A DNA stretch of 64,000 nt from the NCBI GenBank assembly GCA_007693745.1, contig REDA01000012.1:1-64000 (forward strand), in the 5' to 3' direction. The notes under the pieces were generated by a model that saw only the letters and a program-made list of their open reading frames with translations, was not told the origin of the DNA and did not search any database. Made by a program: the position numbers and the translations under genes. Origin of the DNA: Balneolaceae bacterium (GTDB lineage Bacteria > Bacteroidota > Rhodothermia > Balneolales > Balneolaceae). Position 1 is the stretch's first letter. Every line of letters begins with the position of its first letter. Positions 36,401 through 45,372 of this stretch are shown here, piece after piece.

Positions 36401-36645
36401 AGCTTGACTACCGGGCAACACTGCTGCTTCCATCGAGGTTCAAAAACGGTATCGCTTCCATCATTTCGTCACAGGCAGCGAGTGCCCTCGAACTGGATGA
36501 CGGGCGGCTGGCTGTTCCCGTTCTGATCAGCGGCACAATAGATTCCCCTCGGGTGGGCCCGGACACTCAACTCATCGAACGAATTATCAGAGATCGTGTC
36601 AGAGATGGAGCTGAGGATCTGCTGAGAAGACTTTTCAGAAACTGA
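33490..36645 (+). CDS. AsmA/TamB-like (DUF3971-type) envelope protein
   Basis: 1051 residues: short cytosolic N-terminus, one transmembrane anchor (about 17-38, IVLIIAGSLLLFFTVMIAGI), then a long periplasmic beta-rich body with repeated strand pairs, including the AsmA N-terminal block RTFPRFGIELKGVRI and an AsmA_2-type C-terminal region near ISGELDYRATLLLPS. Such proteins form hydrophobic grooves thought to carry phospholipids between membranes. The AsmA-like class is clear; which paralogue it is cannot be said. It is alone on its strand between two dispersed repeats. Confidence 0.82.
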   Translation: MSMNDTPENQKKHSRPLRIVLIIAGSLLLFFTVMIAGINFWLTDERLRSMIAEPLRETAGQEADIQSLSVTFFRTFPRFGIELKGVRIPDSSGEEMILADDLLVSLDLIPLLRNEISVSRLQMTGVFIHYRILPDERSNFDFLLSREPESVGTGAGYTFSVPEIIIRETSLYYTDENTRTELRLNGLEADMAFFYGEHIQTDMALFLESLSFARDGTQWITNLSLSLNQSSVIRSEEELFQILDAELSIRGLALDLSGSVSEWSSGQPLLDLAFNSSSENFGELLRLVPPHFMENVSTIRTDGSLVLEGEISGRVTDDSLPDIGFRLNVSDGFLQYPDLPQGVEEISFNFSFTNDLAFLSHFQAVTADNRIRASGQIENPLSDSAPLHLDLNADIDLGTAALFYPLSNHRIDELGGQLSLSGELSGNLHDPDSFTLSGLLKLEDGMLKFEDVPGRIEDFFFHAEASEERLFIHESGFRSGQNLFTLSGLISNPMSEQSRELDLKSSLRFDLESLRTFYPIDEDTLQMRGLLKSEIHLRGNPQRDDPERLLQQSRITVEGGYLFHIRLNQPIEELVFRAEGDGRRLAISEAGFRSGSNRLSFHGTLLEYLGDNPYADLTFDGLASLSSIAEIYSFEPWIQQLEGDAEMTIRSRGRIQEISTLELDGSLTVNSVSASGDSLFLPVTGLSGELTVTPEQMTLQDFRMFYGSSDIQLEGSVSDYMLFFRESNVNAFNDIYDTNVYPAINGIFKSNHLNFDELIDWDAEKSDDPYPVHLPNLTANTDIEITGITLFGLEIRDLHGTGTLSREKLALNRASARLFDGKATGSMTWNTTLPLATSVAFEGALEGVTAENFLRDTGFLGKNSTLYRYISGELNTRFQYQSKLTPSLDPDISSTKASGSFGMTGVRMRDHPIQRELSRFLNSTEFQTLTLDEWEAVYSIEESVMTLTGMSITSGNLGMQLDGSVHLISGELDYRATLLLPSRFKNGIASIISSQAASALELDDGRLAVPVLISGTIDSPRVGPDTQLIERIIRDRVRDGAEDLLRRLFRN

Positions 36646-36772
36646 AACTAAACCATTCGTAAAGTTGCTGCTGTAAACAGATTCAGACTGGACCCATCCA
36701 TCTGCATCCTGTTTCTCTCTTTTTTTTAATCTTCAGACGATCCTTCTCTGGATACCGGGGAGATCCGCCCGC

Positions 36773-36913
36773 TGGGCTTTGAAAAACAAGGAGCATTGAA
36801 CAAGATCAAGGCGAAAGAATATTTTAAACCGAAGCCTTTTACTACACGTGAGGATTTTTAATTTGCCACAACGTAAATAGTGATTAAAGGAACTTTTTTT
36901 TTAAAAAGCCCCG
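36773..36913 (+). repeat. Dispersed intergenic repeat, copy 3
   Basis: About 141 bases between the AsmA-like gene and lgt. It starts TGGGCTTTGAAAAAC, has blocks AAGATCAAGGCGAAAGAAT and GTGAGGATTTTTAATTTGCC, and ends TTTTAAAAAGCCCCGG. Orientation is opposite to copies 1, 2 and 5. The remaining bases of the 36646-37001 spacer presumably hold the lgt promoter. Confidence 0.7.
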
Positions 36914-37001
36914 GATACTACTGCAGATTGGAAAGAGTGCAATCTTTTACAGATCTCTTTCGTATTTTCTCCTGTCAAACAGGAACAGTCATATAAATTT
37001 C

Positions 37002-38000
37002 ATGAACTCACACACCCATTTCGTCTGGAACGCCGATCCTGTCCTCTTCTCCCTGAACGAGATGACTCTTCCGTTTCCCGTCTCAGTCTGGGGTCTGATC
37101 CTTTCCGCAGTTCTGATCTATTTCGGTTTACAGAAAATCAATCCTCCTTCTAAAAAAAAGGAGAGTGAAGCTCCGGCATGGCAATTCTGGTCAGTTGTTC
37201 TCGGATCACTGCTGATTGGTCAGCTTCCATTTCTTTTCATCGACTCACCCGCTTTAGAGACCATTGGCCCTGTTGCTCCGCGCTGGTACGGGTTGATGTT
37301 TGCTTTTGCATTTATATCAGGATACGCGATCGGATTCAGACTTTTCCTGGACGCCGGACGGTCTCAGGAGGATCTGGACCGCCTCCTGATTTATGTGCTT
37401 GTTGCCACAATCATTGGCGCTCGCCTCGGGCACGTCTTTTTCTATGAAGCTGATTTTTATCTGCGAAATATACATCTGATTCCACAGGTCTGGACCGGCG
37501 GGCTTGCAAGTCACGGTGCAGCCATCGGCATCATACTGGCCATGGCTCTCTATGCCAAAAATACAGCGGGAACCAGTTTTCTCTGGGTGGCCGACCGGGT
37601 AGTGCCGGGGGTCGCCATCGGAGGTATGTTTATCCGGATCGGAAATTTCTTTAATTCTGAAATCCTGGGTATGCCCACTGACCTCCCATGGGCCGTAATC
37701 TTCGCAAGAGTAGATATGCTTCCCCGTCACCCCTCCATGCTTTATGAATCAGTTCTCTGTATCATCGTACTGATCTCCCTTGCCGCCATCTATTACAGAT
37801 ACGACAAAAAACCGCCTGAAGGCTCACTGTTTGGCACTTTTCTGGTCATGCTCTTCTCCGGGCGCTTCCTGATTGAGTTTACAAAGGAAACCCTGGCTGA
37901 TTTTCTTGCCGGAAACCTTCTCGACATGGGGCAGCTTTTAAGCATTCCCTTCGTCCTGACCGGAGCCTGGCTGCTGATCAGAATCGTGAAGTGGAAATAG
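37002..38000 (+). CDS. lgt: Prolipoprotein diacylglyceryl transferase
   Basis: 332-residue inner-membrane enzyme, seven hydrophobic segments, that attaches diacylglycerol to the lipobox cysteine of prelipoproteins. Signatures seen: GGLASHGAAIGI with the essential His, RIGNFFNSEILGMPTDLPW (phosphatidylglycerol-binding Arg-Asn), HPSMLYESV and GRFLIEF. A 40-residue insertion after the first helix (PPSKKKESEAPAW) makes it a little longer than the E. coli enzyme. It processes the several lipoproteins predicted in this window. Confidence 0.95.
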   Translation: MNSHTHFVWNADPVLFSLNEMTLPFPVSVWGLILSAVLIYFGLQKINPPSKKKESEAPAWQFWSVVLGSLLIGQLPFLFIDSPALETIGPVAPRWYGLMFAFAFISGYAIGFRLFLDAGRSQEDLDRLLIYVLVATIIGARLGHVFFYEADFYLRNIHLIPQVWTGGLASHGAAIGIILAMALYAKNTAGTSFLWVADRVVPGVAIGGMFIRIGNFFNSEILGMPTDLPWAVIFARVDMLPRHPSMLYESVLCIIVLISLAAIYYRYDKKPPEGSLFGTFLVMLFSGRFLIEFTKETLADFLAGNLLDMGQLLSIPFVLTGAWLLIRIVKWK

Positions 38001-38180
38001 AAGCTGCATCGCCTGCTCATCCCACCGATCAAGGCAACCGGAGCCAACAATTGCCGGCACTCTCCTCCACAGTAAGCCGGTTCCTATATTCCGGCCGGCT
38101 TTCTAAAATCGCAGCATCCTTTATGTCACCCTGTCATTTTGAACTCCCGATGCACTTCTCCATGAACGATATCCGGGTCA

Positions 38181-39023
38181 TTGACGTTATTATTCTGTGT
38201 TCAAAACAAAAATAATAAATTACTTACGACATTGTATTCTCTGCCTTTGACACTACTCCTGCGGGCTTCTCTTTTCCTTCTTTTATTTGGCTGCCCCGCC
38301 GTACTTAATGCACAGGAAAAGATCATGGACAGCGACCGTGCCCGTGCCATTTTTGAAGAGATGGACCAACGCAGAAGTTCCATTGACACAGAGCAGGCCT
38401 CCATGCAGATGGTGATTACCGACTCCAGGGGAAGAACCCGGACCCGTACTCTTTACTCCTGGACTCAAAACAGCGGAGAGGATACGATGAGCCTTATTGT
38501 CTTTGCAGATCCGGGAAATGTGAGGGGAACGGCCTTTCTCTCTATATCTGAATCCGGGGTTGAGACTCAGAGGCTATACCTTCCTGCAACAGGCAGAATC
38601 CAGCTGATCGGGGCTTCTGAAAGAGGTGACAGGTTTATGGGCAGTGATTTTACTTATGAAGACCTCGGTGACCAGAGCAGCGATGATTTTGAATTTGAGT
38701 GGCTCACAGACAATGAAAACTATTACACGATCCGGGCTGAAAATACCACTTCGCAGCAATACTCCTCGGTTGAGTTCGATATCCTGAAAGAGAAATATGC
38801 CATCCAAACCGTTCGCTATTTTGACAGTGAAGAAAGAATGATAAAAAGACTTGAGGCAGAACAGTTTGAACAGCTTACTGAAACGCTCTGGAGCGCGTCT
38901 GTCATGACCATGTTCGATCTGCGTGAAAACCGAAAAACTGAACTTTCCTGGAGTGAGAGAGAGATTAACCGTGAAATAGAAGAGTGGCGATTCACTGAAA
39001 GGGGACTCCGGCGGGGCATCTGA
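38181..39023 (+). CDS. Outer-membrane lipoprotein-sorting-like protein (LolA-like fold)
   Basis: 280 residues with an N-terminal hydrophobic stretch (LLLRASLFLLLFGC, then AVLNAQ), either a signal peptide or a lipobox. The body (MQMVITDSRGRTRTRTLYSW, VRGTAFLSI, GDRFMGSDFTYEDLG) matches the COG2834 group that has a LolA/LolB-like half-barrel and often accompanies RND-type lipid exporters; no exporter is here. The TTG at 38181 is the furthest start; no ATG precedes the signal, so the exact start is uncertain (TTG at 38232 is an option). The mature protein ends 2 bases before the convergent rlmN stop. Confidence 0.78.
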   Translation: MTLLFCVQNKNNKLLTTLYSLPLTLLLRASLFLLLFGCPAVLNAQEKIMDSDRARAIFEEMDQRRSSIDTEQASMQMVITDSRGRTRTRTLYSWTQNSGEDTMSLIVFADPGNVRGTAFLSISESGVETQRLYLPATGRIQLIGASERGDRFMGSDFTYEDLGDQSSDDFEFEWLTDNENYYTIRAENTTSQQYSSVEFDILKEKYAIQTVRYFDSEERMIKRLEAEQFEQLTETLWSASVMTMFDLRENRKTELSWSEREINREIEEWRFTERGLRRGI

Positions 39024-39025
39024 AC

Positions 39026-40168
39026 CTACGTTTTTACCAGGCTCTTCCCCCTGGGCTGCCCTTCACGGATGGCAAGCTGACCACATCCGGCATCGATATC
39101 ATCCCCGCGGCTTCGGCGTACTGTTGCCGTTACCTTATGGCGGATCAGAACTTTCATGAACTCATTCAGCCTCTCCTCGCGTACTCTTTTCAGAGAAACC
39201 CCGGCAACGTTATTGTACATGATGATATTCACTTTTGAGGGAACCCATCGTGCAATTTTAACAAGATTGAGTGCATCTTCGGCGTGATCATTAAACCGGT
39301 CGAACAGAAGATATTCGTAGGTGACGGCAGATTTCGTGATCCGGTGATATTCCCTGACCGCCTCTTCCAGTTCTTTGAGATTTAGCGATTCATTGATCGG
39401 CATGATCTCATTTCTTTTCTGATCATCGGCCGCATGAAGCGAAATCGCCAGATTGGCTCCAAGCCCCTCTCTTGCCAGCTGCCGGATCTGTTTAGTGAGG
39501 CCCACCGTGGATATGGTAATCCGGCGGGGAGACAAATCCACTCCCAGCGGATCTGTGATGATACGAACAGATTCGACTACTGCATGGTAGTTGTGGAGAG
39601 GTTCTCCCATCCCCATGTAGACGATATTGGTGATTTTTTTTCCAAAACGCTCCTCAGACAGCTCATTAATCGCCTGCACCTGATCCGCAATTTCGCCATG
39701 ACTCAGATTTCTGAAAAAACCCATCCTGCCGGTTGCACAGAAAGAACAGCCAAACATGCATCCTACCTGAGATGATACGCAGACAGTGATCCGCTTCACC
39801 ACACCATCCTCATAAAAATCGGGGATCAGCACTGCCTCCACTTTGTAATCGCGGGGATCGTCGAGGCGGAAAAGAAATTTAATGGTTCCGTCTGCAGCCT
39901 CCTGCCGGGAGAATTCCTTTGCACGAGTGATGCATGCTACTTCTTCAAGCCGCTTTCGAAGCTCTTTCGAGAGGTTGGTCATCTGCGCGAATGAATCGGC
40001 TCCCTTCTGATAAAGCCACTGGAAGACCTGATCGGCCCGGTACCGGGGAAGCCCCATCTCCGCGAGAAAATCAGAGAGCTCAGACCTGCTGAGCTGTTTC
40101 AGATCTCTTTTCTCATCTGTTGTGGTGGCGGGGATCTCGGGGTCGGAAAGGTTGCTGTTATTCATCAT
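39026..40168 (-). CDS. rlmN: 23S rRNA/tRNA adenine-C2 methyltransferase
   Basis: 380-residue radical-SAM enzyme that methylates C2 of A2503 in 23S rRNA and A37 of some tRNAs. The cluster motif is CMFGCSFC, and the second catalytic cysteine is in RSRGDDIDAGCGQL; NIVYMGMGEPLHN is the SAM/GGE-type block. I start at the ATG at 40168; a GTG 8 codons earlier opens the frame, and the ATG at 40165 is equal. The N-terminus is about 20 residues longer than E. coli RlmN. Likely monocistronic, convergent with the LolA-like gene. Confidence 0.95.
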   Translation of the reverse strand: MMNNSNLSDPEIPATTTDEKRDLKQLSRSELSDFLAEMGLPRYRADQVFQWLYQKGADSFAQMTNLSKELRKRLEEVACITRAKEFSRQEAADGTIKFLFRLDDPRDYKVEAVLIPDFYEDGVVKRITVCVSSQVGCMFGCSFCATGRMGFFRNLSHGEIADQVQAINELSEERFGKKITNIVYMGMGEPLHNYHAVVESVRIITDPLGVDLSPRRITISTVGLTKQIRQLAREGLGANLAISLHAADDQKRNEIMPINESLNLKELEEAVREYHRITKSAVTYEYLLFDRFNDHAEDALNLVKIARWVPSKVNIIMYNNVAGVSLKRVREERLNEFMKVLIRHKVTATVRRSRGDDIDAGCGQLAIREGQPRGKSLVKT

Positions 40169-40294
40169 CCAAGATACGGTTCTCTGATCCACGGTTCAAA
40201 AAAGAGCCTGCAGTAAAATTTGCCCTTGTTGCAGCCTGCTCACACTGGAGACAGAGAATAAAGGATATCTCCATTTTCCGTTGCGAAAAACCGG

Positions 40295-41545
40295 TCAGAA
40301 CCTCGGATTTACGATATTGTTGTAAATTGAGCCGAATGTGTAGGAAAGGCCAAAAGAAAACGAGTAACTGTAGGAAGTGGGCCTCTGCACTCCTGCAATG
40401 ATCGATGCAGGATCATTCGGATCCACACCGGATGGCAGCTCCAGGGAGAGCTGGTCATTGATAATCTGGTAATTACCCGACATGTTTACGGAGAGCCCAC
40501 GGGTTACACGCACATTCAGGGAAGGGTTAAACTGAATCCTGTTAATTGAGGTATCATGGAAGAAATGCCTTCCTGAAATTCGGATATCCACACGCCCCCA
40601 TCGCTGATCGTAGCGGAGTCGCGTGGAGAGCTCCTGCGACATGATCAGCTCCTCATCTTTAAAAAAGATTGTCGTATTGTAGTACCTCCTGAAGTTTGGC
40701 GTAACCTGATACTGAATAACAAACCGCCTCGACTGAAACTCGCTGTAAGGAAAGAAATTGTACTCAACCGCCGGAGCAATATAGGCGCTGAGCGCGATGT
40801 TATTCACTTTATTAAAGCTGGCTCCGGTGAAAAAACCCAGTGAAAAGTGATCACTCAGGCTGTATGCTGCCATTCCCCAGTAACTGCCCCAATCCCTGTT
40901 TACCCGCAACGTGCGGTCGGTCAGTTCTACATTCCGCCGGCGGATTTCACCCTGGGTCCGCGCTCTGAGCTTCCAGGTATGTGTGGTTCGTTCCGCCTCA
41001 AACCCGCTGTACAAACCAAAATTAAAATCTCCAGGCTGACCCCACATATTGGATCGAAGATTCACATCAAACACCCAGTTATCCCACGGATCCTCAATAG
41101 TTTCCGCCCCCTCTTCCTCTTCATCTGGCTCCTCATAAAAAATATCCAGACTGTTTATAGCCACTGTACCCGTCACGTATGGAACCAGACCAATGCGGAT
41201 AAAACGGTTCAGATTCCTGCGGCGTTCATCACTTGTTTCGGTACTTGAGGAGATATAACGCAGTGTGTCATTCCTCGAAGAGGCCACATTGATATCCGAA
41301 AAGATGAGCGTGTACTCTCTTCCACCACCGGCTGTCCGCTGATCCTGAATCAGCAGGTAAACCGAGGCATCTCCCTGATCCCTCACATAGTTCACAAACG
41401 TTATATTGGAACGAATGAACGTGATGTCGCATGCACTGCAGTCGAGATAGACATTGGGAATCGGAGAAAGCCGGGCAGATGACTGCGCATGAATGCTCTC
41501 TGCACAAAGCAACAGAGCGATAAATAAGATACCGGAACGTATCAC
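40295..41545 (-). CDS. Predicted outer-membrane beta-barrel protein, unknown family
   Basis: 416 residues with a signal peptide (LLLCAESIHAQ). An N-terminal globular part (about 20-135) holds a Cys pair in LDCSACDITFIRS, where two cysteines three residues apart may form a disulfide or metal site. An acidic linker (EEPDEEEEGAE) follows, then alternating amphipathic strands to a terminal Phe (IVNPRF), typical of proteins inserted by BamA. I do not recognise a named family; similar hypothetical proteins in related genomes are expected. Neighbours give no functional hint. Confidence 0.72.
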   Translation of the reverse strand: MIRSGILFIALLLCAESIHAQSSARLSPIPNVYLDCSACDITFIRSNITFVNYVRDQGDASVYLLIQDQRTAGGGREYTLIFSDINVASSRNDTLRYISSSTETSDERRRNLNRFIRIGLVPYVTGTVAINSLDIFYEEPDEEEEGAETIEDPWDNWVFDVNLRSNMWGQPGDFNFGLYSGFEAERTTHTWKLRARTQGEIRRRNVELTDRTLRVNRDWGSYWGMAAYSLSDHFSLGFFTGASFNKVNNIALSAYIAPAVEYNFFPYSEFQSRRFVIQYQVTPNFRRYYNTTIFFKDEELIMSQELSTRLRYDQRWGRVDIRISGRHFFHDTSINRIQFNPSLNVRVTRGLSVNMSGNYQIINDQLSLELPSGVDPNDPASIIAGVQRPTSYSYSFSFGLSYTFGSIYNNIVNPRF

Positions 41546-41806
41546 AGGAGCAAAAGCTGAGAAATTCTGTTAATATGGAAAAGTAACCATTTAAGTGGAT
41601 GAATTTCCACTCATTCGATTTATACTTTGTAAAAAGCATTGGGTTCCCCTCATTTCCCCAACCGGTTACCTGCTGTCGGATTGTTTGTAAAATCTGTATT
41701 TTTACATGATTTTTTAACAATCCTTAATACACTTTAACCAGTCTGAGGCGTTCAATTTACCGGGTTCCCTCAGAACTCCTTATAACCATCACTCAATCAG
41801 ATCTTC

Positions 41807-43510
41807 TTGAAATTTCTCGGCTCTCAGCTCACCTACTTCTTCGCGAATCGGCGGACACAGACAAACATCCGGAAGCTGATGAAGTTTGTCGGTGTACTTA
41901 TACTGCTGTTTATCACCTACAGTATTGTCTTCCATTTTGTAGCACTGTATGAGGGACAGTCCTATTCCTGGCTCACCGGATTTTACTGGACACTGGTTAC
42001 CATGAGTACCCTCGGTTTCGGAGATGTCGTCTTTACCACGGATCTGGGTAAGGCATTCTCCATGCTGGTTATCTTATCCGGCGTTCTTTTTCTTCTGGTG
42101 ATGCTGCCTTTCACATTTATCGAGTTTTTCTACGCGCCCTGGATTAAGGCCATGAATCAGGCAAAGGCTCCGAAAACCCTCGATCCGCCCATGAAGGGTC
42201 ACCTGATTATCACCCACCTGGATGCGGTAACCGATGCACTGATTAAAAAACTCGCATCGTATAAAATCGACTACATACTGCTCGAGCCGGATCTGCAGAA
42301 AGCCGTTGAATTGACTGAAAACGACTATAAGGTCCTGAATCTCGATCCAACCGACTCTCATACTTATGATCATGTCTGCCTGAACGAAGCGGCGATGGTT
42401 GTGGCTTCGGGGCCGGATACCGTGAATACCAATGTAACGTTTACCGTGAAGGAGTTTAATCCGGATATCCGGGTGGTGGCTACCGCAAACTATTCAGATT
42501 CGGTGGATATTCTTCAGCTGGCCGGAGCCGATCATGTGATACAGACCGGTGAAATACTCGGCAGATCTCTGGCACGCCGCACCCTTGGCGGTAACGCACG
42601 TGTTCATGTAATCGGCCACATCGATGAACTTGTGATCGGGGAGGCCACTGCACAGGAGACCCCTTTGATAGGAAAAACACTGCTGGAAAGCCGCCTGCGT
42701 GAAACCACCGGGGTTACCGTTGTAGGTATTTGGGAAAGAGGTAAATTTAAGCAGCCCTTCCCCGATACCCTCATCACGGAACGTACCGTTCTGGTATTGG
42801 CCGGATCCGTTGAGCAGCTCAGAAATTATGATGAACTGGTAAGTATTTACCATGTATCCGACAGGCCTGTCATCATCATCGGCGCCGGGCGCGTCGGAAG
42901 AGCGGCAGCCAAATCTCTTTCTGAGCGGAAAATCGACTACCGTATCATCGACAAGGATCCGACCCGTGTGCATGATGACGGCAAATATGTTCTGGGAGAT
43001 GCAGCCGATCACGATGTGCTCAAAAAAGCCGGGCTGGAAGAAGCGCATACCACTCTTTTGACAACCCACAGTGATGATGTGAATATTTACCTGACCATCT
43101 ACTGCCGGCAGCTGAGTCCGAACATGCAGATTATCAGCCGGGCAACATTTGAAAAGAATGTGAACACAATGCACCGCGCCGGAGCCGATTTTGTCATGTC
43201 GTATGCTTCCATGGGTGCCAACTCCATTTTCAATATTCTGGAGGGTCAGGATGTGCTGGTGCTCGCCGAAGGGCTCAACATCTTCAACCACCGGGTGAAC
43301 AGAAAACTGGCAGGAAAGAGTCTGATCGAGTCCAATATCCGCCAGGAAACAGGTTGCACGGTGGTCGCCATCAAATGTAAAGATAAAGGAATGATCGTGA
43401 GCCCGGAGCCTGCACGAGTACTAAAAATTGATCAGGATATCATCCTCATCGGATCGCCGGAAGGGGAGAGTACCTTTACAAAAACCTATGAGATGGGAAG
43501 TTACCGCTGA
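41807..43510 (+). CDS. Two-helix potassium channel with two RCK domains
   Basis: 567 residues: two transmembrane helices (about 25-48 and 84-110) flank a pore loop with selectivity filter TLGFGD (68-73), a variant of TVGYGD. The cytosolic part has two TrkA-N/TrkA-C units. The second (GAGRVGRAAAKSL, acidic residue in IDKD) keeps the nucleotide-binding GxGxxG; the first (THLDAVTDALIKKL) has lost it. This is a MthK/GsuK-like ligand-gated K+ channel. The start is a TTG at 41807; an ATG 24 codons later would cut into the first helix. It is convergent with the phosphohexomutase gene. Confidence 0.88.
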   Translation: MKFLGSQLTYFFANRRTQTNIRKLMKFVGVLILLFITYSIVFHFVALYEGQSYSWLTGFYWTLVTMSTLGFGDVVFTTDLGKAFSMLVILSGVLFLLVMLPFTFIEFFYAPWIKAMNQAKAPKTLDPPMKGHLIITHLDAVTDALIKKLASYKIDYILLEPDLQKAVELTENDYKVLNLDPTDSHTYDHVCLNEAAMVVASGPDTVNTNVTFTVKEFNPDIRVVATANYSDSVDILQLAGADHVIQTGEILGRSLARRTLGGNARVHVIGHIDELVIGEATAQETPLIGKTLLESRLRETTGVTVVGIWERGKFKQPFPDTLITERTVLVLAGSVEQLRNYDELVSIYHVSDRPVIIIGAGRVGRAAAKSLSERKIDYRIIDKDPTRVHDDGKYVLGDAADHDVLKKAGLEEAHTTLLTTHSDDVNIYLTIYCRQLSPNMQIISRATFEKNVNTMHRAGADFVMSYASMGANSIFNILEGQDVLVLAEGLNIFNHRVNRKLAGKSLIESNIRQETGCTVVAIKCKDKGMIVSPEPARVLKIDQDIILIGSPEGESTFTKTYEMGSYR

Positions 43511-43551
43511 CCTTCAATGATTTCCCTGAATCAGGTCTTTTCCACAATCTG

Positions 43552-44973
43552 TTACACCTCAAGAATTCCGGGATCATCAACCCTGCTGCACACCTGCTCT
43601 ACCAGCTTCCTTGCGTGCGCAACATTTGACGCCTCCGCATAGATCCGCAGCACCGGTTCCGTTCCTGACGGACGCACCAGCAACCAGGAGCCATCTTCCA
43701 TCAGGTGTTTGATGCCATCTGTGGTGTCCCACGCGGTTACCCTGACTCCGGAAATTTCTTTCAGCTTTTGTTGCGTGCAGTAACGGATCATTGCCACTTT
43801 TTTGCGCTCTTCGGTCAGTATATCGCTGCGATAATACTCATGCGGACCAAACTCGTCAAACAACTCCTGAACAAGGATACTGAGAGGCTTCCCTTCTGCC
43901 ACTACCATTTCAGCGATCAGCAGGCCGATATAGATCCCGTCCCGTTCCGGAATGTGTCCCTTCACTGCAAGGCCACCCGACTCCTCACCTCCGGCCAGCA
44001 CATCACCGGTTATGATGTGCTCCGCAATATATTTGAACCCGATGGGAGTCACAACAAGCGGAAGACCATACGCCTTCGCCTGCCTGTTCAGCATATCCGA
44101 CGTGGAGAAGGTTTTGACAACACTCCCATTTAACCCCTTCTTCGTAAACAGATACTTCACAAGCAGGCTCAGAATACGGTGAGAGTCCACAAACTGCCCT
44201 TTTTCATCCACCATGGCAATGCGGTCGGCATCCCCGTCGTTCGCAATACCCAGATCCGAACCGGTCCCGGTTACAAATTCCGGAAACTCAGCGAGGTTCT
44301 TTTCTATCGGTTCCGGCGGGCAGCCTCCAAAAAGCGGATCACGATAATGATTCATTTCCGAAACCTGCTCTCCCAGCAACTGCCTGATCACACCCATACC
44401 GGATCCAAACATCGGATTGTGAGCAATCCGGAGACCGCTTTTTCGAATCTTCTCAAGATCAAGACCCTCCGCAAGTAATTCGAGATAGTCTGCCGCCAGA
44501 TCCAGCTCCCTGATCACTCCCATTTTCAGACAGGATTTGTAAGGAGTCACAGCGACAGGCTCCGTCACCCTGCTGAGTTCCTCCTCGACTTCGGCAATCT
44601 GCTCCGGGCTTGCCGAACCGCCGAACGGAGCCTTAATCTTAAAGCCGTTGTACTCCGGCGGGTTATGGCTTGCCGTGATGACAATACCAACCGCATCAAA
44701 TTTTTTGGCAGCCCAGCTCACCGCCGGAGTCGGGGTTACGGAAGTGGCTATCCTGACAGGTATCTCCATAGCCGCAAAGACCTCCGCTGAGTGACGGGCA
44801 AATTCACGGCTGAGAAACCGGCAGTCATACCCGATCACCACACCATTTTCAGAAATTCCGCTCTGCTGAATCCACCTTGCCGCAGCCTGAGAGACCCGGT
44901 TCAGGTTTTCAAAGGTGTATCCGTCTGCGATCACAGCTCTCCAGCCATCGGTACCGAATCTGACAGGTCTCAT
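43552..44973 (-). CDS. Phosphoglucomutase/phosphomannomutase family enzyme
   Basis: 473-residue alpha-D-phosphohexomutase. The phosphoserine loop is ITASHNPPEYNGFKIK, the metal loop GIANDGDADRIAMVDEKG, the sugar-specificity loop GGEESGGLAVKG, and the phosphate-binding end VRPSGTEPVLRIYAEA. It converts hexose 1- and 6-phosphates (glucose or mannose; GlcN is less likely given the GEESGG loop) for polysaccharide or glycogen metabolism. Normal length. A dispersed repeat lies 43 bases upstream of its start. Confidence 0.92.
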   Translation of the reverse strand: MRPVRFGTDGWRAVIADGYTFENLNRVSQAAARWIQQSGISENGVVIGYDCRFLSREFARHSAEVFAAMEIPVRIATSVTPTPAVSWAAKKFDAVGIVITASHNPPEYNGFKIKAPFGGSASPEQIAEVEEELSRVTEPVAVTPYKSCLKMGVIRELDLAADYLELLAEGLDLEKIRKSGLRIAHNPMFGSGMGVIRQLLGEQVSEMNHYRDPLFGGCPPEPIEKNLAEFPEFVTGTGSDLGIANDGDADRIAMVDEKGQFVDSHRILSLLVKYLFTKKGLNGSVVKTFSTSDMLNRQAKAYGLPLVVTPIGFKYIAEHIITGDVLAGGEESGGLAVKGHIPERDGIYIGLLIAEMVVAEGKPLSILVQELFDEFGPHEYYRSDILTEERKKVAMIRYCTQQKLKEISGVRVTAWDTTDGIKHLMEDGSWLLVRPSGTEPVLRIYAEASNVAHARKLVEQVCSRVDDPGILEV

Positions 44974-45016
44974 AATGTTTTTTTATATTTAAGTATTGGT
45001 GAAAACTAACGTGTTT

Positions 45017-45159
45017 ACAAAGATTTTGAAATACCAGGAGTTTTGCTCAGGATCAAGGCGGAAGCAATTCAAAAAAGACGCAGCACATTTGCTATACGTG
45101 AAGAGTTTACATTTGCGGGAACAAAGATACCGTGCAAAAGAACAGTTTTACAAAGTCCT
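45017..45159 (+). repeat. Dispersed intergenic repeat, copy 4
   Basis: About 143 bases in the 399-base divergent spacer between the phosphohexomutase and the porin. It starts ACAAAGATTTTGAAATACC (the most diverged left end), has blocks GGATCAAGGCGGAAGCAA and GTGAAGAGTTTACATTTGCG, and ends GCAAAAGAACAGTTTTACAA. It contributes to the promoter region of both genes, unlike the other copies. Confidence 0.68.
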
Positions 45160-45326
45160 CTTATAATAATTCCTGCTGATTGCATCCTGTTATTCTGCCA
45201 AACCTGAACCATGGTCTTTACTGCTTACACTCCGGGGAAAAGAGCAAAATTTCAAAACAAGGGTTGTGATCTGAATCCCCGGCAGATAATTCAAAGTTAA
45301 GATAACTGATTAAAAAACGATAACAC

Positions 45327-45343
45327 ATTCCTGTATCAGGAAT
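45327..45343. promoter_or_regulatory. 17-base palindrome upstream of the porin gene
   Basis: ATTCCTG-TAT-CAGGAAT is a perfect inverted repeat (7-base arms, 3-base centre) ending 29 bases before the porin ATG. Position and symmetry suggest an operator for a dimeric regulator or a 5' UTR hairpin. It does not resemble a Pho box. The regulator is unknown. Confidence 0.4.
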
Positions 45344-45372
45344 TGCGATAGTTCAACATAAATAACTCAAAA

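Noticed and set aside
38120-38150. TGTCATTTTGAACTCC, resembling a piece of intergenic repeats seen in some relatives
   Set aside because: Single short match with no partner copy in the window.
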